Positions 9,723 to 16,063 of a DNA stretch of 42,425 bases are shown piece after piece. The notes beneath the pieces are model-generated. The model worked only from the letters and a program-made list of their open reading frames with translations, did no database searches and was not told the DNA's origin. Both the position numbers and the translations under genes were made by a program. The stretch is from Acidobacteriota bacterium. GTDB lineage: Bacteria > Acidobacteriota > Terriglobia > Terriglobales > Acidobacteriaceae. Each line of letters starts with the position of its first letter. Position 1 is the first letter of the stretch. The stretch spans positions 1,244 through 43,668 of the forward strand of contig JABDBE010000021.1 of the NCBI GenBank assembly GCA_013288805.1, in the 5' to 3' direction.

Positions 9723-10934
9723 TCAGTCGAGCTTTTTCGCCGAAACGGCTTGCTTTATCTTCTCGATTATTGGCCCGTAGAAGTATTCGTTGTCTGTATC
9801 AATTTCTGAGCTAAGCAGTTCCATCTCGCCAACCTCTGAGCCGGATAACCCTTTTAGATACATCTTGTCAACCAATTCTCGGTATCGTGTTAAAACCCTT
9901 TCCGGCCGTCGTGAGTCATGAAGCATGAATAATAGGCGAATCCAATCGTGAAGCTGACCGCGTGCAAGCTCTTTTGGAACCACTGCGTGCTCTTGATGAG
10001 CGACGTACTTATTCCTAAATTGATAGGCCGATCGCAAAAGGCCTAGCAGTTCTCGATCTCTGAACGATCCAAAAAGGCCCTTTATCGAATGCAGCACACC
10101 GCCGATAGTGTCCACTTCTTGTGCGGCGTATTCGAGGCAGAACTTCAAGTGACCCATCGGAGAAATGGGCGAACGAAATACCACCGTCCTTTCCAACTTC
10201 TTCAGTTCATCCTGATAATACTTCCGCTTATTCGGGTCGATACTGGACAATATCGGGTTGAAGAAATCTTTCTCAGCAACTCTCCCAGTTGGCAGAACGG
10301 GTAAGAGCCTCTCTAATATCAGCGTATTGCAGGCATCTTCCATCGCACCGAGAAGAGGTGTGAAAACGGGAGAAAAGGACATGTTCTCCTTGTTTTCGAG
10401 GAATCTGAATAGCATGACGGCCTGCTCAATGCTGCTCTGATACCGAGATGGCAGCTTAGCAAAGGCCCGCTCCGGCACGAACTCTTGCATTGGCCCGGTG
10501 CCCGCCTCTGGCTCAAATGGCAGGGAGGGTTGGAAGCGATCCGCCTCAACAAGCAGATCGGCAAGGGAAGGCCTGCACAAGGAGACCAAATCGGTGAATT
10601 CTGGCGAGGAAAGCCGCTCAAAAGTGCCCTGCGGCACATACACATAGTTCCACTTTATCGATTTGGAACTGGCAGCCTTGCACCAACCTACTGCGGCTCG
10701 TGCTTTCGCGGAAACGTCCTGATCCGCTCGACCCTTTGTTTCAACGAGGTAGTAGTCGTTGTCGGACCTGTGGACAAAGAAATCGGGCGTGTAGAAAGCG
10801 AGTCGCCTACCCCCTGACAAGTAATCTATTCGAAGCGATTGCGGACCAGCATTCTTTGCGAAGGCGATGACATCGGGCGATGCACCGACGAACTTCGAGA
10901 AAGCAACTTCTAACCCTTGGTTGCAAGGAACCAA
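9723..10934 (-). CDS. PD-(D/E)XK nuclease with HEPN-like C-terminal domain
   Basis: About 403 residues are read from a TTG at 10934. Residues 1-130 resemble the extreme C-terminal nuclease domain of type III restriction (Res) or related helicase-nucleases: VPCNQGLEVAFSKF, then TPDF (Asp51), VETKG (Glu65, Lys67) and AARAAVGWC-type helices. The helicase part is missing. Residues about 150-403 are helical and contain RNKYVAH at 307-313, matching the Rx4-6H signature of HEPN ribonucleases with the usual polar residue after Arg. The start is uncertain: an in-frame TGA lies at 10950-10952 and the family-like VFN precedes the TTG, so the gene may be a 5'-truncated remnant or may use this weak start. 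It lies in one operon with the HNH gene. Confidence 0.75.
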   Translation of the reverse strand: MVPCNQGLEVAFSKFVGASPDVIAFAKNAGPQSLRIDYLSGGRRLAFYTPDFFVHRSDNDYYLVETKGRADQDVSAKARAAVGWCKAASSKSIKWNYVYVPQGTFERLSSPEFTDLVSLCRPSLADLLVEADRFQPSLPFEPEAGTGPMQEFVPERAFAKLPSRYQSSIEQAVMLFRFLENKENMSFSPVFTPLLGAMEDACNTLILERLLPVLPTGRVAEKDFFNPILSSIDPNKRKYYQDELKKLERTVVFRSPISPMGHLKFCLEYAAQEVDTIGGVLHSIKGLFGSFRDRELLGLLRSAYQFRNKYVAHQEHAVVPKELARGQLHDWIRLLFMLHDSRRPERVLTRYRELVDKMYLKGLSGSEVGEMELLSSEIDTDNEYFYGPIIEKIKQAVSAKKLD

Positions 10935-10998
10935 GTTGAATACCTGCCCTCATCTTTGTATTCGACGCTCCGATGGTCGTTTTCGACCGAGTCTTGGT

Positions 10999-11220
10999 TC
11001 ACCCGGCCTTCCGTGCGTCGCGTGGCGGGCTTGCTAGCTCACATCGAGCACGAGCGAGCTGTAGTTCCTCTTCCTCGTTAAGTTGTCTCCGCTCCCAGCC
11101 GTTTTCGATGGCCACAACATAGGTGCGCGGGTCGTGACACAGGGCTACGGCTTCCTCGACAGTGTTTGCCACCCCGCCATCACTACAGTCCCAACCAACT
11201 GCTTCATAGAATGTTTTCAT
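10999..11220 (-). CDS. small hypothetical protein, cargo operon gene 2
   Basis: A 73-residue acidic protein that I do not recognise. The N-terminal half (MKTFYEAVGWDC, VEEAVALCHDPRTYVVAIENG) looks like a compact alpha/beta fold and the second half is a charged helix (NEEEELQLARARCEL). It starts with ATG 6 bases after the preceding gene of the operon and ends 64 bases before the TTG of the nuclease gene. No transmembrane segment or signal peptide is visible. It could be a regulator, antitoxin-like partner or accessory subunit; nothing in the sequence decides this. Confidence 0.6.
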   Translation of the reverse strand: MKTFYEAVGWDCSDGGVANTVEEAVALCHDPRTYVVAIENGWERRQLNEEEELQLARARCELASPPRDARKAG

Positions 11221-11226
11221 GCATCC

Positions 11227-11466
11227 TCAGCGATCCTCACCACTCGGCAGCGAACGCCATATCATTGACTCTTCCATGTGGTGTTCCCGACATTCCAGTA
11301 AATAAGTCAACTGCTGATCTCGTTTGTCTGTGTGGGCAGTTAGGAGGGCGATTGATCTTGGATGACCTGACACCCCTAGTTCAACGTACTCACAACCATC
11401 ACATATAGAAAGTGTCATCCCTTGAAGGTTGAGAGCGATTTCAAATTGTCGGTCCGTCATGCTCAT
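11227..11466 (-). CDS. small hypothetical protein with CxxC and CxxHH, cargo operon gene 1
   Basis: A 79-residue protein, first gene of the leftward operon. It carries CDGC at 22-25 and a CREHH stretch (Cys59, His62, His63), a spacing that could bind zinc, although it matches no family I can name. Two possible ATG starts (11466 and 11460) lie two codons apart. It is transcribed divergently from the excisionase and integrase pair, with a long inverted repeat between them. Position and size suit a regulator or accessory factor of the nuclease operon, but this is inference. Confidence 0.55.
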   Translation of the reverse strand: MSMTDRQFEIALNLQGMTLSICDGCEYVELGVSGHPRSIALLTAHTDKRDQQLTYLLECREHHMEESMIWRSLPSGEDR

Positions 11467-11474
11467 TGCCCCTA

Positions 11475-11512
11475 ATGACGAGGGAGTCTAGCAGTGTTAG
11501 TCCCTTCGTCAT
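11475..11512. promoter_or_regulatory. operator-like inverted repeat between divergent operons
   Basis: The arms ATGACGAGGGA (11475-11485) and TCCCTTCGTCAT (11501-11512) are complementary apart from one extra base in the right arm, with a 15-base spacer. The repeat sits 9 bases upstream of the first cargo gene and about 50 bases upstream of the HTH gene. Its place between divergent operons and lack of a T-run suit a binding site for a dimeric repressor, possibly one encoded in the element. Confidence 0.55.
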
Positions 11513-11561
11513 CCGTGGTCAAGTTACGAAAGGCCAGCATTCCCCACTGGCTTTGATCTTA

Positions 11562-11777
11562 ATGAACAATTTAACCGCAACACCGTGGCTAACGAGCCGA
11601 GAGGCCGCTAGCTACCTTCGCATTGAACCTCGCACGCTTATGCTGTGGGCACGGCAGGGCAAGATTAAAGGCTACACGCTGAGCGGCACCAGACGCCATG
11701 TTTGGCGCTTCCTCCCCTCCGATCTCGATGCTATGCTAACCAGGCCGTTCGTGCCTTGCGATAAGGGAGTCGCATGA
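11562..11777 (+). CDS. helix-turn-helix excisionase-like protein (AlpA/MerR type)
   Basis: The 71-residue protein is essentially one winged-HTH domain: WLTSREAASYLRIEPRTL followed by WARQGKIKGYTLSGTRRHVWRF, typical of the helix-turn-helix 17 or excisionase family of small DNA-binding proteins. The ATG at 11562 places the HTH at the N-terminus as in relatives; upstream in-frame starts exist and no strong ribosome-binding site decides. Its stop overlaps the integrase ATG (ATGA at 11774-11777), so it is translationally coupled to the recombinase. The likely job is recombination directionality and/or control of the divergent operons. Confidence 0.8.
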   Translation: MNNLTATPWLTSREAASYLRIEPRTLMLWARQGKIKGYTLSGTRRHVWRFLPSDLDAMLTRPFVPCDKGVA

Positions 11778-12874
11778 CACGACAAACAGGAAGTGTGGTC
11801 TTCGACAAGCGTCGTAAGACTTGGAATTTTCTATGGCGTGAGAATGGGCAACGACGGCCCAAGCTACTCGGTACCGTCAGCGAACTTCGCACGAAAACCG
11901 AAGCACGGCGTGCTGCTGAAACCCTTCGGCGCACGCTACAACAAGAGTCTGTAAGGCAGAACGCTCCGACGGTGCGAAGCCTGATCAACAGCTACCGAGT
12001 TGAGAAGATGCCAGAGCGCATGAGCACACGGCGAGGGTACGATGGTTGGCTCAACAACTACATACTTCCGAAGTGGGGTGACTCTGAACTCACTAAGCTA
12101 CAGGCGCGTCCCGTCGAAATTTGGTTGGACTCGCTGACGCTGGCACCGAAGAGCAAAGTTCACATCCGTGGTTTGCTTCACGTTCTCTGGGACTTCGCTA
12201 TGTGGAGCGGTGACATTCCAACCGCACGCAACCCAATGGAACTGGTCAACGTGAAAAACGCATCGCACCGTGTTCGAAAAACCCGCAGTCTCACCGTCGA
12301 GCAATTCCAGTTGCTACTGGAGGCGGTCGGGAACGATGCCTGCTGGCGCACGATCCTGCTGCTGGCTGTCAGCTTCGGACTTCGCATTTCAGAAGTGCTC
12401 GGCCTGAAGTGGAAGGATGTCGACTGGCTGGGAAAGACGATCAGCATTGAACGCGGAGTCGTCAAGCAGATCGTGGACGACGTGAAGTCTTCATGCTCTG
12501 CAAGGACGATGGTGTGCGCGGACGAGTTGCTGGACGTTCTCAAACACTGGCGACAGACTACGCAGTTCTCGCAGGCTGAGGACTGGGTATTTGCGTCCGC
12601 GTACAAACTCGGGCGTCAACCCCTGAGTTACACCTTCGTGTGGGAGAACCTGGGCAACGCTGCCGTGAAGGCTGGGATAGGCCACGTCAGTTCTCACACG
12701 TTCCGGCACACGCATCGCTCGTGGTTGGATTCGGTCGGTACTCCTGTAGGTGTGCAGCAGAAACTCATGCGGCACGCGGACATCAGGACCACCATGAACA
12801 TCTACGGAGATGCAGCGACGGCGGACATGCGGAAGGCGCACGAAAAAGTTGTCAGGCTTGCACTACCGCAGTAA
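11774..12874 (+). CDS. tyrosine-family site-specific integrase
   Basis: The 366-residue recombinase has an N-terminal arm-binding region, a SAM-like core-binding domain (about 65-165) and a catalytic domain with the R-H-R-H-Y set: Arg204 in GLRISEVLGLKW, His308 and Arg311 in HTFRH, His334 in LMRHADIRTT and nucleophile Tyr344 in MNIYGD. It catalyses integration and excision at the tRNA-His 3' end. The gene ends 41 bases from the right attachment repeat, the usual position in tRNA-targeting elements, and overlaps the HTH gene by 4 bases. All catalytic residues are intact, so the element may still be active. Confidence 0.95.
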   Translation: MTRQTGSVVFDKRRKTWNFLWRENGQRRPKLLGTVSELRTKTEARRAAETLRRTLQQESVRQNAPTVRSLINSYRVEKMPERMSTRRGYDGWLNNYILPKWGDSELTKLQARPVEIWLDSLTLAPKSKVHIRGLLHVLWDFAMWSGDIPTARNPMELVNVKNASHRVRKTRSLTVEQFQLLLEAVGNDACWRTILLLAVSFGLRISEVLGLKWKDVDWLGKTISIERGVVKQIVDDVKSSCSARTMVCADELLDVLKHWRQTTQFSQAEDWVFASAYKLGRQPLSYTFVWENLGNAAVKAGIGHVSSHTFRHTHRSWLDSVGTPVGVQQKLMRHADIRTTMNIYGDAATADMRKAHEKVVRLALPQ

Positions 12875-12898
12875 TGGATCGCAGGATGGATCGCAGCG
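12873..12898 (+). repeat. subterminal repeat, right (possible integrase arm site)
   Basis: Directly after the integrase stop codon, two tandem GGATCGCAG units lie 12 bases apart. The site is near-identical to that at 8960-8982 by the left end. Its role as an arm-type or excisionase site is inferred. Confidence 0.5.
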
Positions 12899-12915
12899 GG
12901 TGTAAGTGCTTTAAT

Positions 12916-12940
12916 TCTGGGGTGGGAGACGGGAATCGAA
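12916..12940 (+). repeat. attachment-site direct repeat, right copy within tRNA-His
   Basis: This exact 25-bp copy of 8854-8878 forms the CCA end, acceptor strand and part of the T arm of the intact tRNA-His gene. The element therefore supplies a working 3' end and keeps the tRNA functional. Confidence 0.9.
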
Positions 12941-12994
12941 CCCGCAACGTCCGGAGCCACAGTCCGGTGCTCTGCCAGTTGAGCTACTCCCACC
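12918..12994 (-). tRNA. tRNA-His (GTG anticodon)
   Basis: Reading leftwards, GTGGGAG pairs with CTCCCAC as the acceptor stem. The D arm GCTCAACTGGCAGAGC, the anticodon stem CCGGA/TCCGG with loop CTGTGGC (anticodon GTG) and the T arm with GGTTCGATTCC follow. The discriminator is C and CCA is encoded. The base before the stem, at 12994, is the G-1 that pairs with C73 and is unique to histidine tRNAs. The 3' end coincides with the integration site. Confidence 0.96.
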
Positions 12995-13004
12995 GCGTCT
13001 AGCG

Positions 13005-13034
13005 ATTATAACAACTCGCGCCAAGTGCCGTGAA
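13005..13034 (-). promoter_or_regulatory. sigma-70-type promoter of tRNA-His
   Basis: On the minus strand a TTCACG (-35, 13029-13034) and a perfect TATAAT (-10, 13005-13010) are separated by 18 bases. They lie just upstream of the tRNA 5' end at 12994, which leaves only a few bases of leader. Confidence 0.7.
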
Positions 13035-13073
13035 CGGACGGGTAGGGATGGCGGCTTTCGTAGTGCGCGCTAG

Positions 13074-13101
13074 ATCCTTCGGGAATCGAGTCCCTCAGGA
13101 T
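13074..13101. repeat. short intergenic inverted repeat
   Basis: ATCCTTCGGG (13074-13083) and CCCTCAGGAT (13092-13101) form an imperfect stem (8 of 10 pairs) with an 8-base loop, between tRNA-His and the next gene. It resembles small dispersed palindromes and has no T-run. Confidence 0.5.
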
Positions 13102-13148
13102 GACGGCGGAGGATTAGAGACTGAGAGCGCGCGAGATGCAAACGCTGG

Positions 13149-14417
13149 TTAGCCGCGGCCCACGCCGACGTATTCGAATCCCATGGCGCGGAGACGGACG
13201 GAGTCGAGCAGGTTTTTCGTATCCACGATGAGCGGGCGGCGAAGCATTTGTTTGATGCGACTGAAGTCGAGACCGCGAAATTCCGGCCAGCCCGTGCCGA
13301 CGACTAAAGCATCCACGCCCTCAGCGGCGGCGTAGGGCGATTCGCAATAAAACACAGAGCCATTCAGTTCGAGGCGCGCGTCCGGCAGTGCGACCGGATC
13401 GTAGGCTCGCACTCGCGCACCCTGGGCAATTAGATTCTTAGCCAGACGCATGGAAGAAGATCCGGCAACTGAATTCGTGTTGGGCTTGAACGCCAATCCC
13501 AGAATTCCTACGTCTTTGTTCTGCACCGACTGGACGCACTTTGAAATCTTTTCGATCACCTGATCAGCCAGGCCGTGATTCACTTCGCGCGCTGCGCTCA
13601 GAACTTTGAGCGAGACTCCGTTGCGTTGGGCAAGATCGGCCAGCGAGTCCATGTCAGATTCCGCGAACAAGCCGCCCATGCCCGCTCCCGGCTGCAAGCA
13701 GCGAGGCGCGATTTTCTTGTCCAGTCCCAAAGCCAGCGAGAGGCTGACCGCATCCGCGTTCACTCGTTCGCACAAGCTCGCCAATTCATTAATGAAGGAA
13801 ATCTTGGTGGCGACAAAAGCGGTAGCGGATTCGCGCACCAGTTCAGCCGTCTCGTGATTGGTCACGATCACCGGAACGCCACGCATCACCAAAGAATGAA
13901 AAATCTGTTTGATGGCCAGCACGGCGTCGTTCGAATCGGTTCCCAGGATGATGCGGTCCGGCCAGTTGAAATCCTCAATCGCGCATCCCGGAGTAAAGAA
14001 CATGGGCTGCGAAACAATAGTGGCCCGCAAGCCTGCCTCAGTAATACGTTGCTCGATTGCAGTCGCTGTGCCAACCGGAACTGGCGTGACTAGCGACAGG
14101 ATCGGAGGCTTGGCAGCGGCTCGCGCAATGCGAATGGCTAGATCGGTCAGATGCTGCGCACTGTCTTCAGCGAGAAAGATCACTTGCGTCTTGCGGGCGA
14201 ATGATTCGATGTCGGTGGAATACGCCAGCCGTCCCGAGCGCACATTACGCTTGATGACTTCGGTAAGGTTTTTTTCGTGAAACGGGACGCTGCCCTGGGC
14301 CATCGCGACCATTTGGGAGCTATCTGGATGGCAACAGCTAACTGGGGTGCCGAAGTCCGCCAAACAGGCGGAGACGACAGTACCTAAGTACCCTGCTCCG
14401 TAGACCCCAATCTGCAT
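13149..14417 (-). CDS. UDP-glucose 6-dehydrogenase-like protein lacking catalytic residues
   Basis: This 422-residue, full-length member of the UDP-glucose/GDP-mannose dehydrogenase family keeps the N-terminal Rossmann motif GVYGAGYLGTV, the central KISFINELASLCE helix and the C-terminal domain (YDPVALPDAR, VDTKNLLD). The catalytic GGSCFPKD motif is instead GGLFAESD (248-255): Phe251 replaces the Cys and Ser254 the Lys. The usual NPEF Glu is Met139, the Lys of AELxK is Arg195, the following Asn is Thr199, and the substrate Arg of DVRES is Ala318. The frame is intact, so it is probably a pseudoenzyme or has a changed reaction, not UGD itself. It stands alone, leftward, after the tRNA-His. Confidence 0.85.
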   Translation of the reverse strand: MQIGVYGAGYLGTVVSACLADFGTPVSCCHPDSSQMVAMAQGSVPFHEKNLTEVIKRNVRSGRLAYSTDIESFARKTQVIFLAEDSAQHLTDLAIRIARAAAKPPILSLVTPVPVGTATAIEQRITEAGLRATIVSQPMFFTPGCAIEDFNWPDRIILGTDSNDAVLAIKQIFHSLVMRGVPVIVTNHETAELVRESATAFVATKISFINELASLCERVNADAVSLSLALGLDKKIAPRCLQPGAGMGGLFAESDMDSLADLAQRNGVSLKVLSAAREVNHGLADQVIEKISKCVQSVQNKDVGILGLAFKPNTNSVAGSSSMRLAKNLIAQGARVRAYDPVALPDARLELNGSVFYCESPYAAAEGVDALVVGTGWPEFRGLDFSRIKQMLRRPLIVDTKNLLDSVRLRAMGFEYVGVGRG

Positions 14418-14661
14418 GAAACCTCCCGAAACCCACTATGAACTCGCTGGGGGAAGGTGCCCGAGACGGCTTGCGCAGCGACTCCAACCTCTTGTTTACG
14501 CTCGCCTTCAGCACTTGGCAACGCACGGGAGGGATTTGTACTTGAGGACATGACCTAGTAGAGAAAACGGGAATTTGGACAGCCGGAAGGTCACCTTGGG
14601 GAACGTTCGACTTTCTGACGGTTGTGCTTCAGAGGTTTGAATCGTCTGATGTTGGAATCTT

Positions 14662-15207
14662 CTAAGGTTTGACCAAACTGCGCCCCAAGGGTATTCCAGC
14701 CAAGTCCACCCAACGGTTCTGCTCCTGTTCGCGAACGAATGTCAGTTCGCTTAATGAGATATGGCGGCTGCCTTCGAACAACGCCCAACGGTCGCGGGCG
14801 AAAATGTACGCCTTCTGCGCCAGTTCCTCGGTGCCGACCTTCACAATCGTGAGATGCGGCATGTAAGGCCACTCTTCGGTGGAGGCGAGAGCGCGAGTGT
14901 TCAATCGGTCGTGCAGCTCGTGCATGCGGTGGGCACATCGGGCTACCCGGATGAAAACCGTGGGAGTAACGGGGATAAAAGTTTCAACATCCCCGAGGGT
15001 GACCTCGAAAGGCTCAGCCTGGCTGCAGATGTCTTCGAGAGTTTCGAGCGCCGACAGTTCCCCGCCCTGCAGTCGCCGGGGAGGAAGGATAGTCACATGA
15101 GCGGGCAGATGGGGCAGATCGGGATGCAGTTCCTGCCGGAGGTTCTCAACTAATTCCCCGACGGCATTCCTCACGTAGGCCACCAGGGCGTAACGAGGAC
15201 TTTGCAT
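14662..15207 (-). CDS. 2H phosphoesterase / 2'-5' RNA ligase-like protein
   Basis: The 181-residue protein has the two HxTx motifs of the 2H superfamily: HVTILPP near residue 38 and HLTIVKVG near residue 118. Family members hydrolyse 2',3'-cyclic phosphates or ligate RNA termini (LigT/ThpR-like), but the substrate here cannot be told. The C-terminal ELTFVREQEQNRWVD strand is typical. It is read leftwards and separated from the UGD-like gene by about 245 bases with no visible gene. tRNA-Pro lies divergently 77 bases to its right, a neighbourhood that may be coincidental. Confidence 0.82.
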   Translation of the reverse strand: MQSPRYALVAYVRNAVGELVENLRQELHPDLPHLPAHVTILPPRRLQGGELSALETLEDICSQAEPFEVTLGDVETFIPVTPTVFIRVARCAHRMHELHDRLNTRALASTEEWPYMPHLTIVKVGTEELAQKAYIFARDRWALFEGSRHISLSELTFVREQEQNRWVDLAGIPLGRSLVKP

Positions 15208-15269
15208 GTCAACCAGAAATTATACCCCCGGAAGCGCGTCGCGTGAGTTCCCGATCGGAAGTGGTCGGC

Positions 15270-15275
15270 TATAAT
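15270..15275 (+). promoter_or_regulatory. -10 element of tRNA-Pro promoter
   Basis: A perfect TATAAT lies 9 bases before the tRNA-Pro 5' end, the right distance for transcription to start at or just before the tRNA. No convincing -35 box is seen at 17 bases. Confidence 0.6.
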
Positions 15276-15284
15276 CGATACAGT

Positions 15285-15361
15285 CGGGGCGTAGCGCAGC
15301 CTGGTAGCGCACCTGCCTTGGGCGCAGGGGGTCGTAGGTTCAAATCCTATCGCCCCGACCA
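15285..15361 (+). tRNA. tRNA-Pro (TGG anticodon)
   Basis: CGGGGCG pairs with CGCCCCG as the acceptor stem, followed by discriminator A and an encoded CCA. The anticodon stem CCTGC/GCAGG encloses the loop CTTGGGC, giving anticodon TGG. The D arm and the T arm (TAGG/CCTA with TTCAAAT loop) are regular. Confidence 0.96.
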
Positions 15362-15399
15362 AAGTTCGGATCGTAGTATTTCAGATCGTAGTCGCCGGG

Positions 15400-15849
15400 T
15401 TATTTCTTCAGCAGGCTGGTGTGGCTGGCAACGCATTCCCACCTGCCATCTTCCAAAATCCAGGTATCGGTGAAGCGGCCGAGATGGTCGTAAGGTTTGC
15501 CGTTGTAAGACCCTTTGGTGTGATAGGCGCCGGTCACCACGCCGGTATTGTGATACAGGTTCACTTTCAGATCCTGGATGGTGACCAAGTCGGGCTTGAA
15601 CTTTGGGTCTTTGATGTCGGCGAGAAACTTGCCGCGCTCGCTGACTTCGCCGTCCCACTCCGTATTCGAGAAGGAATCGGCGATCATGCCTTCCAATGCG
15701 CGCTCGTCGCGGTGCACCTGAGCCTCGTTCCAAAGATGCTCGAGCACGACTAGCTTGGTCGATTGCGGATCGTCTTTCTCGTGAGCCGTTTGCGGGAAGG
15801 CTCCCAGTGTAAGAAGAAAGCAGCAGAGGATTGTGTTAAGCAAGTTCAT
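15400..15849 (-). CDS. secreted NTF2-like protein (DUF4440/SnoaL type)
   Basis: The 149-residue protein begins with a signal peptide (MNLLNTILCCFLLTLGAF, cleavage probably near FPQTA). The remainder has the cone-shaped NTF2 pattern: a long first helix (LVVLEHLWNEAQVHRDERAL), EGMIADSF, then strands ending GRFTDTWILEDGRWECVASH, the typical C-terminal signature of DUF4440 proteins. These are usually small-ligand-binding or enzyme-like domains of unknown role. The ATG at 15849 is preferred over longer readings because it gives the signal peptide. It ends 38 bases after tRNA-Pro, converging on it. Confidence 0.78.
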   Translation of the reverse strand: MNLLNTILCCFLLTLGAFPQTAHEKDDPQSTKLVVLEHLWNEAQVHRDERALEGMIADSFSNTEWDGEVSERGKFLADIKDPKFKPDLVTIQDLKVNLYHNTGVVTGAYHTKGSYNGKPYDHLGRFTDTWILEDGRWECVASHTSLLKK

Positions 15850-16015
15850 TGACAGTTTTGTGGCACAGGCACGCCCGGTGCGCATACGCTCGCAACACCA
15901 TAACAGTCGGCAAAAGCACCCGCTATCCAAAAAGGCCAAGGCGGATTACTAATGTCACGTGGCGAGCAACAAGACCAGTTTTCCTCGGAAGCCGCAGTGG
16001 AGCGATCCATCGTTG

Positions 16016-16042
16016 GCAGGCCTTCGTTTGGCGAAGGCCTGC
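16016..16042. repeat. perfect 11-bp stem hairpin
   Basis: GCAGGCCTTCG (16016-16026) is exactly complementary to CGAAGGCCTGC (16032-16042) with a 5-base loop. It lies 21 bases beyond the stop of the leftward gene at 16064-16495. Without a T-run on that strand it is not a classical terminator but could protect the 3' end of the mRNA. Confidence 0.6.
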
Positions 16043-16063
16043 GCTTCTCAGATGATAAGGGTG

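Larger units (their letters stand above)
8854..12940. mobile_element. compact integrative element (about 4.06 kb) in the tRNA-His 3' end
   Basis: The segment is bounded by a 25-bp exact direct repeat (8854-8878 and 12916-12940) that equals the 3' end of the intact tRNA-His gene at the right end. It carries an excisionase-like HTH gene and a tyrosine integrase, whose gene ends about 40 bases from the right repeat, pointing towards the tRNA. The only other genes are a four-gene operon on the opposite strand (two small proteins, a PD-(D/E)XK/HEPN-like protein, an HNH nuclease). No replication, mobilisation or phage structural gene is visible, so it would need a helper to spread. Excision between the repeats would restore tRNA-His about 60 bases downstream of glgX. 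Confidence 0.88.
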
